Part shown: one piece after another, positions 42,743 through 50,104 of the stretch
How the letters are laid out: each line of letters opens with the position of its first letter
How positions within the stretch are numbered: the stretch's first letter is position 1
NCBI RefSeq assembly: GCF_020164435.1
Contig: NZ_JAIUDQ010000005.1
Coordinates: 1 to 64,000, forward strand
DNA from: Phyllobacterium lublinensis
GTDB lineage: Bacteria > Pseudomonadota > Alphaproteobacteria > Rhizobiales > Rhizobiaceae
Length of the DNA: 64,000 bases
Direction: 5' to 3'
Translations under genes and position numbers: made by a program
The notes under the pieces: generated by a model
What the model was told of the DNA's origin: nothing
The model's database searches: none
The model's input: the letters and a program-made list of their open reading frames with translations, nothing else

Positions 42743-43648
42743 TTACCAGCCCTTCGTCAATTTCATGCGCTCGCGGACATCGTTGGGTCCAAGAATCCTT
42801 GCGCCCATGCCTTCCGCGACTTTGACAGCGCGCTCAACCAGCGGACCATTGGTGGCGAGAACGCCCTTGTCGAGCCAGATGTTGTCTTCAAGGCCAACGC
42901 GGATATTGCCACCGGCCAGCATCGCCATTGCCGCATAGGGCATCTGGTTACGGCCGATGGAGAAGGCCGAGAACGTCCAGTTCGACGGAAGATTATTGGT
43001 CAGCGCCAGCAGCGTGTTGATATCGTCGGGGGCGCCCCAGGGAATACCCATGCAGAGCTGCACCATGACGGGATCCTCGAGCAATTTCTGGTCATAGAGC
43101 CACTTGGCGAGGAGCAGGTGCCCCGTATCGAAGATTTCGACTTCCGGTCTTACACCCAGAGCCTTGATCTGCGCCGCCATCGCTTTCAGCATGGCCGGCG
43201 TGTTGGTCATGACATAATCGCCTTCTCCGAAGTTCATCGTGCCGCAATCGAGCGTGCAGATTTCCGGGCGAAGCTTGGCCACGTGTTCGAGACGCTCCGT
43301 TGCGCCGGCCATATCGGTGCCGTTGGGCGAGGGCGGCATCGGCTGTTCGACGCTGCCGAGTGTAAGGTCGCCGCCCATGCCTGCTGTGAGGTTCAACACC
43401 ATGTCGACGCCGGACGCTTTGATGTGCTCAACGACTTCCGAATAAAGCGCAATGTCGCGCGAGCCTTTGCCTGTCTTTGGATCGCGGACATGAATATGTG
43501 CGATGGCTGCGCCTGCATTAGCCGCGGCTATACACTCGTCGGCAATCTGGCGCGGGGTCACCGGGACCTTGTCGGAACGGCCAGTCGTATCGCCGGCTCC
43601 GGTCACGGCGCAGGTGATGAATACTTCGCGATTGGGGGTAAGTCCCAT
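42743..43648 (-). CDS. 3-Dehydrocarnitine cleavage enzyme (BKACE/DUF849 family)
   Basis: The 301-residue protein belongs to the beta-keto-acid cleavage enzyme family. These zinc enzymes condense a beta-keto acid with acetyl-CoA to give a CoA ester and acetoacetate; CdhC acts on 3-dehydrocarnitine to make betainyl-CoA. Family marks are [15 protein letters not shown] (9-23), [15 protein letters not shown] (zinc histidines), [11 protein letters not shown] and the C-terminal VRVGLEDN-like region ([15 protein letters not shown]). It is the first gene of the minus-strand operon, divergent from the CdhR-like regulator, and is directly followed by carnitine dehydrogenase. The pairing makes dehydrocarnitine the best substrate assignment. 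Confidence 0.87.
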   Translation of the reverse strand: MGLTPNREVFITCAVTGAGDTTGRSDKVPVTPRQIADECIAAANAGAAIAHIHVRDPKTGKGSRDIALYSEVVEHIKASGVDMVLNLTAGMGGDLTLGSVEQPMPPSPNGTDMAGATERLEHVAKLRPEICTLDCGTMNFGEGDYVMTNTPAMLKAMAAQIKALGVRPEVEIFDTGHLLLAKWLYDQKLLEDPVMVQLCMGIPWGAPDDINTLLALTNNLPSNWTFSAFSIGRNQMPYAAMAMLAGGNIRVGLEDNIWLDKGVLATNGPLVERAVKVAEGMGARILGPNDVRERMKLTKGW

Positions 43649-43727
43649 AGCTCTGCTCCCATTTTCTTGTTGGCCCGATCATGCCGCGATTGCCAAGTTA
43701 TGCTTTGCAATATACGAATAGGAATTG

Positions 43728-44708
43728 ATGAATAGCGAAATTTCGCCACTCTTTTTGCCAAATGCCCAACCGCTGGATGTAACCGTTCTGGTCTTCAGCG
43801 GTGCTTCGCTGATGTGCGTGGCATCAACAATAGACCCGATGCGTGCGGCGAATCGCGTCTCGGGTAGCAATCTTTTCAATTGGCGTATCGTTTCGCTCGA
43901 CGGCGAGCCGGCAATGACCACGTGCGGCCTCCCAATTGCAGTTTCGGACTCCTTCGATGCATCGGAGAAAAGCGATATGCTGCTGGTTGTCGGAGGGTTT
44001 GGTACATCCGACATTGCGCGGACCACCTTCACGGCAAATCTCCGGCGTGCTGTCCATAACTATCAGATGATTGGTGGTATCGAGGCCGGCTCCTGGTTGC
44101 TCGGGCGGGCCGGCTTGCTTTCAGGACGCAAGGCGACGACCCACTGGGAGGATATGGAGGAGTTTACCGCGGAGTTCCCCGAAGCAGATGTCAGGCCGGA
44201 TCGATATGTGATCGATGGGCCTGTGTTCACGAGTGGCGGCGCTTCGCCGACATTCGACCTGATGCTGCACCTGATCCGGTCACGTTACGGCATGTCCGTT
44301 GCTCTCGATGTGGCGAGTGTGTTCATCTATGATGAAGCCCATGCGTCAAGTGAGGCGCAACCACTGGTTTCTCTCGGGCGCCTCGATGACGTCCACCCGA
44401 AGCTCGCCAGCGCGGTCCGTCTGATGGAGAGCCACATTGAGCAGCCGCTGACTGTAGGTGCCATCGCGAGGCGCTGTGGTCTTAGCGCCCGTAGCCTTGA
44501 GAAAATATTCGCCAAGGCCGTGGGCGAGGGGCCCGGCCGCTACTATCTGCGTTTGCGCTTGAAGGTGGCCCGCCGATTGATCACGGATACCAAATCGCCA
44601 CTCGCTGACATCGCAGCCCGGACCGGGTTTTCCTCGGCTGCAGCATTTACACGCACCTTCAAAAGCTTCGAAGGCAGGCCGCCGAGCGCCCTGCGCCCTG
44701 TTCAATAA
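43728..44708 (+). CDS. GlxA/CdhR-like AraC-family transcriptional regulator
   Basis: The 326-residue protein has an N-terminal DJ-1/PfpI (type-1 glutamine-amidotransferase-like) sensing domain (about 15-190) and a C-terminal AraC HTH domain (about 225-320: RCGLSARSLEKIFAKAVGEG; LADIAARTGFSSAAAFTRTFK). This architecture is shared by CdhR, which activates carnitine catabolism in Pseudomonas, and by GbdR for glycine betaine. The start is ATG 43728 with AGGA five bases upstream; a TTG directly before it is less likely. It is divergent from the operon at 36692-43648 and 88 bases upstream of the thioesterase gene on its own strand. It is probably the carnitine-responsive activator. Confidence 0.87.
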   Translation: MNSEISPLFLPNAQPLDVTVLVFSGASLMCVASTIDPMRAANRVSGSNLFNWRIVSLDGEPAMTTCGLPIAVSDSFDASEKSDMLLVVGGFGTSDIARTTFTANLRRAVHNYQMIGGIEAGSWLLGRAGLLSGRKATTHWEDMEEFTAEFPEADVRPDRYVIDGPVFTSGGASPTFDLMLHLIRSRYGMSVALDVASVFIYDEAHASSEAQPLVSLGRLDDVHPKLASAVRLMESHIEQPLTVGAIARRCGLSARSLEKIFAKAVGEGPGRYYLRLRLKVARRLITDTKSPLADIAARTGFSSAAAFTRTFKSFEGRPPSALRPVQ

Positions 44709-44739
44709 GTGTCGTTTTTGACAAAGCGACAGGCAAGTC

Positions 44740-44749
44740 AACCATGGTT
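44740..44749. promoter_or_regulatory. Short palindromes before the thioesterase gene
   Basis: AACCATGGTT is a perfect 10-bp palindrome in the 88-base gap between the regulator and the thioesterase gene. A TGTCG/CGACA inverted repeat lies just upstream (44710-44714 and 44727-44731), close to the regulator's stop codon. Either could be a regulator site or a hairpin. Confidence 0.25.
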
Positions 44750-44796
44750 CAACTGCCGCTGATCGGATAGATCGCGCCCCACCGAGGAAACACGTC

Positions 44797-45282
44797 ATGC
44801 AGAGTTCAGAAGGACAATTGTATCATTCCACGCCGATTGCCATCGAGAAGGAATGGATCGACTACAATGGCCATTTGAACATGGCCTACTATAACGTGGT
44901 GTTCGACCGCGGCGGTGATGAGTTCCTGGCGGAACTCGGTTTCGGGCCGAATTATGCCGCAGAGCGAAAGCTGACGATCTACACGGCCGAAGTGCATGTC
45001 TGCTACGTGCAGGAAATTCATCTTGACGATGTTGTGACCGTGACGAGCCAACTCATCGATTATGACGGCAAGCGCCTGCATGTCTACAGCGAGATCGTGC
45101 ACAGAGATGGTTGGGTTGCTGCTACAGCGGAGGTCCTCTCACTGCATGTCGACATGAGCGGGCCGAAGGTAAGCCCGTTCCCGGAAGACGTGCTGCCGAA
45201 GCTCGCACTCTACAAGGAAGCGCATTCGAAGCTTCCTGTACCGGCGCGTGTCGGGCGGTCGATCGGCATCAGGCGGAAGTAG
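44797..45282 (+). CDS. Hotdog-fold acyl-CoA thioesterase, probable betainyl-CoA thioesterase
   Basis: The 161-residue protein is a 4HBT-type hotdog thioesterase, with the motif WIDYNGHLNMAYYNVVFDRG (about 19-38) holding the conserved Asp-Tyr-Asn-Gly-His. It follows the CdhR-like regulator and would release glycine betaine and CoA from betainyl-CoA, the CdhB role in Pseudomonas. ATG 44797 has GAGG nine bases upstream. Fused versions of this domain occur at the C-terminus of some carnitine dehydrogenases, which supports the role. It converges on a LysR gene. Confidence 0.85.
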   Translation: MQSSEGQLYHSTPIAIEKEWIDYNGHLNMAYYNVVFDRGGDEFLAELGFGPNYAAERKLTIYTAEVHVCYVQEIHLDDVVTVTSQLIDYDGKRLHVYSEIVHRDGWVAATAEVLSLHVDMSGPKVSPFPEDVLPKLALYKEAHSKLPVPARVGRSIGIRRK

Positions 45283-45286
45283 GTTT

Positions 45287-45319
45287 CGTGGTGAATTATA
45301 GTTCCTGCATCGAACCACG
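45287..45319. repeat. REP-like inverted repeat in a convergent junction
   Basis: CGTGGT (45287-45292) faces ACCACG (45314-45319), within the sequence ATCGAACCACGCAC that matches the arm of the repeat at 6257-6320. It is a degenerate copy, between the convergent thioesterase and LysR genes. Confidence 0.5.
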
Positions 45320-45331
45320 CACTGAAGAACC

Positions 45332-46228
45332 TCATCCGCCGAACTGCTCGACAAGCCACCGTTCGAATTGCCGAATTCTGGCTTCACCCATGCGCTCCTT
45401 GCGGCAGATCATGTACCAGGCTCCGGGCTGAGGAACCTTGTGGTTGAATGGTGCGACAAGGCGGCCCGCCTTGATGTCATCTGCCACGAGAAAGTCCGGT
45501 GCGACAACCAGTCCCTGGCCATCGAGTGCTGATTGCAGGGCGGCAAGATAGGTATCGAATTTCAACGTGACCGCCTGGCCGGAATCGGTCATGGCCGCCG
45601 CTTCCAGCCAGGTTCCCCAGTCCTCCGGTGCCGTATAAAGCGCAAGTCGCGGGACCCGGTTCAGGGCTTTCGTTCCCGCGTCCACACCAATCCTGGCTGC
45701 AACCTGTGGGCTGCATACCGGATACATCTCGGCTTTCACCAGCTGGCGATAGTGCAGGTTCATTCGCTCCGGCCGTGTTGTGTGGATGATCCCGATGTCG
45801 GAGCTGTCGATGTTCAGTTCCCAGTCAAGCTGACTGGTTCCGATACGTATGGCGAGGTTGGGGCTAACCTTACGAAACTCGGTCAGGCGAGGGATCAACC
45901 ACCGAATGGCGAAGGTCGCATAGGTTTCGAGAGCCAAATCATCTGCGGTTCCGATGCGATTGATCAACGCAGTCCCACGGGCGATCTTTTCGAAGGCGTC
46001 GCGCATGTAGGGATAATAAAGTGTGCCTGCGTCAGTCAACGAGACACCCCGTGGCAAGCGTTCGAAGAGCTTTACACCAAGGATCGTCTCCAGCTCGGCG
46101 ATACGATGGCTGATTGCCGACTGTGTCACGCCCAACTCATCACCGGCGAGCCGGAAACTCAACAGCCGTGCCGAGGCCTCGAAGGCCCGCAACGAGCCAA
46201 GTGGCGGTATGCGAGGCTTCGACATCAT
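45332..46228 (-). CDS. LysR-family transcriptional regulator, GcvA-like
   Basis: The 298-residue protein has an N-terminal winged HTH (about 10-68: LRAFEASARLLSFRLAGDEL, then TQSAISHRIAELETILGVKL) and a GcvA-type effector domain. I chose ATG 46228; a TTG lies six bases further upstream. It is divergent from the glycine betaine monooxygenase gene, 152 bases away, and probably controls that operon (46381-52545). Its inducer may be glycine betaine or dimethylglycine; this is inference. Confidence 0.87.
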   Translation of the reverse strand: MMSKPRIPPLGSLRAFEASARLLSFRLAGDELGVTQSAISHRIAELETILGVKLFERLPRGVSLTDAGTLYYPYMRDAFEKIARGTALINRIGTADDLALETYATFAIRWLIPRLTEFRKVSPNLAIRIGTSQLDWELNIDSSDIGIIHTTRPERMNLHYRQLVKAEMYPVCSPQVAARIGVDAGTKALNRVPRLALYTAPEDWGTWLEAAAMTDSGQAVTLKFDTYLAALQSALDGQGLVVAPDFLVADDIKAGRLVAPFNHKVPQPGAWYMICRKERMGEARIRQFERWLVEQFGG

Positions 46229-46380
46229 CGCCAACTAGGTCCGAAATCAAATGCTTGAGAATAATTCATGTCTCTATGAGTAACCGTCGCTTGAATGCTG
46301 CGCAATGCGGAATCATTCTAATCTGCGACGCAACCACGAATAAAAAGCGTCCGGGAACATCATCTTTTTCGGAGAATGAC

Positions 46381-47613
46381 ATGGGTGCAGAACAGGCATT
46401 GGCGGATATCGCACCGTCTCTGGACAAGATTGATCGCCTGATTGCCGAGCATCGGCCCGGCCATGGCCTTGCGCGTGCATTCTACATGGACCCGGATGTC
46501 TACGCGCGGGACATGGAGCGTTTGTTTCGCCGCCATTGGCACTGCATCGGGCATGCGAGCATTATCCCCAATTCCGGCGACTTTGAGCTCTTCAAGCTGG
46601 ATACGGAAGCTGTGATTGTCTCTCGCACTGAGGACGGCTCAATCCATGCCTTCCTCAATGTATGCAGGCACCGTGGCGCAGAGGTCTGCACCAAGCCGAA
46701 AGGCAATGCGCGGTTCTTTGTGTGCCCCTACCATGCATGGACCTATGCAAACGATGGGAACCTGCGCGCCGCGCGGCTGATGCCAAAAGACTTCGACCGG
46801 AGTGCACATGGTCTGAAGAAGCTGCATGTGCGCGTGGCGGAAGGGCTGATCTTCATCTGCTTTGCGGACGAGCCGCTCGACTTCTCGATCATCGAGCAAT
46901 CGCTTCGCACGACCTGTGGCCAGTATGGCTGGGCAGACGCGAAAGTCGCGCACCGCGAGACCTATGCCGTGGATGCCAACTGGAAGCTTGCCGTCGAAAA
47001 CTATGTGGAATGTTACCACTGTGGCCCGGCACATCCGGAATATTCGCAGACCCACGCGCTGGAGCAGCCGGCTGAAAAGATTGTCGAGCTCAATGCGAAA
47101 ATGGAGCAGCGCACCTGCGCCCTTGGCATCGATATCGCAACTGGCGATCACTGGCAGAGTTCCGCGCAGGGCAAGGAGGCGATCCACACGTTCCGGTACG
47201 CCCTTTATGATGGTGTTTCGAGCGGTAGCGAAGACGGCTCGCCCATTGGGCCGCTCATGGGGAGATTTACAGAGTTCGACGGCGGTGTAACGTCGATCCA
47301 TCTTGGCGGTACCAGTTTCCTTGTTTGTTATCCTGATCACGGGATGATCTACCGGTTCATTCCGAAGACGGTCGATACATGCGAGATGGAGTTGATCTGG
47401 CTGGTGCGCGGTGACGCTGAAGAGGGAAAGGATTACAACCTCGACAAGCTGACTTGGCTTTGGAAGGTGACGACTGCCGAGGACAAGGCGATCATCGAGC
47501 ATACGGCCCGCGGCGTCCGGTCCCATTATTTCGTGCCGGGACCGATCGCCCCCATGGAGTATAACGAATTGCGGTACATCCAGTGGTACCTCGATGAAAT
47601 CGGGCGGGCCTGA
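46381..47613 (+). CDS. gbcA: Rieske non-haem iron monooxygenase, glycine betaine demethylase (GbcA-like)
   Basis: The 410-residue oxygenase removes one methyl group from glycine betaine as formaldehyde, giving dimethylglycine, if it acts like GbcA. The Rieske 2Fe-2S ligands are C95-x-H97 (CRHRG) and C115-x2-H118 (CPYHAW). The mononuclear iron site is in ENYVECYHCGPAHPEY (His213, His218). ATG 46381 follows GGAG with good spacing and fits the family length. The next two genes encode dimethylglycine/sarcosine-type dehydrogenases, which supports the assignment. Its reductase partner, GbcB, is not in the window. Other quaternary-amine monooxygenases (carnitine monooxygenase CntA, stachydrine demethylase) are alternatives. 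Confidence 0.85.
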   Translation: MGAEQALADIAPSLDKIDRLIAEHRPGHGLARAFYMDPDVYARDMERLFRRHWHCIGHASIIPNSGDFELFKLDTEAVIVSRTEDGSIHAFLNVCRHRGAEVCTKPKGNARFFVCPYHAWTYANDGNLRAARLMPKDFDRSAHGLKKLHVRVAEGLIFICFADEPLDFSIIEQSLRTTCGQYGWADAKVAHRETYAVDANWKLAVENYVECYHCGPAHPEYSQTHALEQPAEKIVELNAKMEQRTCALGIDIATGDHWQSSAQGKEAIHTFRYALYDGVSSGSEDGSPIGPLMGRFTEFDGGVTSIHLGGTSFLVCYPDHGMIYRFIPKTVDTCEMELIWLVRGDAEEGKDYNLDKLTWLWKVTTAEDKAIIEHTARGVRSHYFVPGPIAPMEYNELRYIQWYLDEIGRA

Positions 47614-47656
47614 ACAGCCTTCCCCCAACAGAGCATGAGACCACGGGAGACTTTTT

Positions 47657-50104
47657 ATGTCTGATTTTCCAACGTCGGCGCGCGTCGTCATCATCGGTGG
47701 CGGTGCTGTCGGCGTATCCGCGCTTTATCATCTGGCCAAAGCTGGCTGGACCGACTGTGTGTTGCTTGAAAAGAACGAACTGACCTCCGGGTCTACCTGG
47801 CATGCGGCCGGCAACGTTCCGACTTTTTCAGCGTCATGGTCGGTCATGAACATGCAGCGCTATTCCGCCGAGCTCTATCGCGGCCTTGCTGCCGAAGTCG
47901 ATTACCCGATGAATTATCATGTCACCGGTTCGTTGCGGCTCGCCCACACGAAGGAGCGCATGCGCGAATTCCAGCGGGTCAAGAGCATGGGTCGCTACCA
48001 GGGCATGGATATCGATGTCCTCGGCGTCGATGAAATCAACGGGCGCTATCCTTTCATCGCTACGGATGAACTGGCTGGCGCGCTCTACGATCCGAATGAT
48101 GGCGACATTGATCCGGCGCAACTGACCCAGGCGCTGGCCAAGGGCGCCCGCGACATGGGTGCGAAAATCATCCGCTTCTGCCCTGTGACCGGCGCCCGGC
48201 GGGACAATGACGAGTGGGTTATCTCGACGCCACAAGGAGACATACGCTGCGAGTATGTGGTGAATGCCGCAGGCTACCGCGCACAGGAAATCGGCAAGCT
48301 TTTTGGCCGGGACGTTCCGATGATGGTGATGAGCCATCAATATCTGCTCTTCGACGAAATTCCGGAAATCGCCGCATGGAGCAGGGAACAGGGACACAAA
48401 CTGCCGCTGCTGCGCGATGTGGATTCATCCTATTACCTTCGCCAGGAAAAGAACGGCATGAACCTCGGACCCTATGAGCGCAATTGCCGTGCGCACTGGG
48501 TAACCGCCGATGATCCGATGCCTGACGATTTTTCCTTCCAGCTGTTTCCCGATGATCTGGAACGTCTCGACTGGTACCTGAATGACGCGATTGCCCGCGT
48601 GCCGATCCTCGGAACGGCAGGGCTGTCGAAGGTGATCAACGGACCTATTCCCTACGCTCCCGACGGAAATCCTTTGATCGGTCCGATGCCGGGAGTTCCA
48701 AATGCATTCGAGGCCTGTGTTTTCACCTTCGGTATTGCGCAGGCCGGGGGGGCAGGCAAGGTTCTGGCCGAATGGGTAATGGAAGGTGCGACGGAATGGG
48801 ACATGTGGTCATGCGATCCCCGCCGGTTCACGGGTTTCACTGACCATGACTATTGTGTCGCCAAGGGGCTGGAGGTTTACGGCCACGAATATGCGATCCA
48901 TTTCCCGCGTCATGCGTGGCCAGCGGGACGCAACAAAAAACTGTCGCCGATCCACGATCGGATTGCAGCATTGGATGCTCAGTTCGGCGTTTACAACGGC
49001 TGGGAACGCGCAAACTGGTATGCGCAGCCAGGTGATGACACCTCGGAGGAGTCGACGCAAACTTTCCGGCGCGATGGACCGTGGCACAAGCGCATCCGCG
49101 AAGAGTGCCATGCCGTGCGCGATGCTGTCGGTGTTCTCGACCTGCCGGGCTTTTCGCGTTACCGCGTCAGCGGCGAGGGTGCACGCGAATGGCTCTCGAC
49201 GCTCATCACTGGCATCGTGCCGAAGCCTGGCAGGATCGGCCTCGGCTACTTCGCCGATGACAAGGGCCGCGTTGTCACGGAAATGTCGATCATGGCCATC
49301 GATGAGGACCTGTTCTTCTTGATCACCGCCGGCGTTGCCGAGTGGCATGACCGTGACTGGCTGATGAAGCATCTACCGACAAACAGTTCCATATCGATCA
49401 CGAATGTAACCGAAGATTTCTCCTGCCAGATCGTCACGGGACCAAAAGCCCGGGATCTGTTCCGCGACATTTGCGATGCCGACCTCGGAAAGCCTTGGCT
49501 TACGCACCAAACCACGCAGATTGCTGGGCGCTATTGCCAACTGGTGCGTGTGTCATTTGCCGGCGAACTCGGCTGGGAAGTCCATACCAAGGTCGGCGAT
49601 ACCGCGGCGATCTTCGATGCGGTGTGGGAGGCCGGACAGAAGTACGGCATCAAACCATTCGGTATGTTTGCCCTGGATTCACTGCGGCTGGAAAAGGGCT
49701 ATCGGGCGTGGAAGGGTGACCTGTCGACCGACTACACGCCGTTGCAGAGCGGCTTGGATCGCTTCATCAAGTGGGAGAAGCCGGACTTTATCGGCAAGGC
49801 GGCGCTGGAACGCGAGAAGCAGCAGGGCGTGAAAAAGCGCTTCGTTACACTGACTGTCGACGCCGGTGACTGTGATACGCCCTATATGTCCACCCTCTGG
49901 CACGACGGCAAAATCGTCGGTGAAACGACTTCCGGCGGCTGGGGTCACCGGATCGACAAGTCAATCGCCCTTGGCATGCTCAACACAGGGCTGGCCGAAC
50001 CCGGAACGGAGGTTGAAGTGGAGATCTTCGGCGAGCGCTACAAGGCAACTGTCCATCCGGATCAGCCGCTGTGGGATCCCAAGAACGAAAGAATCCGCGT
50101 ATGA
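47657..50104 (+). CDS. FAD-dependent dimethylglycine/sarcosine-type dehydrogenase with GcvT domain (first paralogue)
   Basis: The 815-residue protein has an N-terminal FAD oxidase (DAO) domain with the dinucleotide motif IIGGGAVGVSALYHL (about 12-26) and the conserved LTSGSTWHAAGN, whose histidine carries covalent FAD in mammalian dimethylglycine and sarcosine dehydrogenases. An FAO_M linker follows, then a C-terminal GcvT aminomethyltransferase-like folate domain (GWEVHTKV, FDSLRLEKGYRAW-type region). It oxidises an N-methyl group and can pass the one-carbon unit to tetrahydrofolate. ATG 47657 has GGGAG upstream, 43 bases after the Rieske gene. Which of the two paralogues uses dimethylglycine and which sarcosine cannot be told from sequence. 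Confidence 0.87.
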   Translation: MSDFPTSARVVIIGGGAVGVSALYHLAKAGWTDCVLLEKNELTSGSTWHAAGNVPTFSASWSVMNMQRYSAELYRGLAAEVDYPMNYHVTGSLRLAHTKERMREFQRVKSMGRYQGMDIDVLGVDEINGRYPFIATDELAGALYDPNDGDIDPAQLTQALAKGARDMGAKIIRFCPVTGARRDNDEWVISTPQGDIRCEYVVNAAGYRAQEIGKLFGRDVPMMVMSHQYLLFDEIPEIAAWSREQGHKLPLLRDVDSSYYLRQEKNGMNLGPYERNCRAHWVTADDPMPDDFSFQLFPDDLERLDWYLNDAIARVPILGTAGLSKVINGPIPYAPDGNPLIGPMPGVPNAFEACVFTFGIAQAGGAGKVLAEWVMEGATEWDMWSCDPRRFTGFTDHDYCVAKGLEVYGHEYAIHFPRHAWPAGRNKKLSPIHDRIAALDAQFGVYNGWERANWYAQPGDDTSEESTQTFRRDGPWHKRIREECHAVRDAVGVLDLPGFSRYRVSGEGAREWLSTLITGIVPKPGRIGLGYFADDKGRVVTEMSIMAIDEDLFFLITAGVAEWHDRDWLMKHLPTNSSISITNVTEDFSCQIVTGPKARDLFRDICDADLGKPWLTHQTTQIAGRYCQLVRVSFAGELGWEVHTKVGDTAAIFDAVWEAGQKYGIKPFGMFALDSLRLEKGYRAWKGDLSTDYTPLQSGLDRFIKWEKPDFIGKAALEREKQQGVKKRFVTLTVDAGDCDTPYMSTLWHDGKIVGETTSGGWGHRIDKSIALGMLNTGLAEPGTEVEVEIFGERYKATVHPDQPLWDPKNERIRV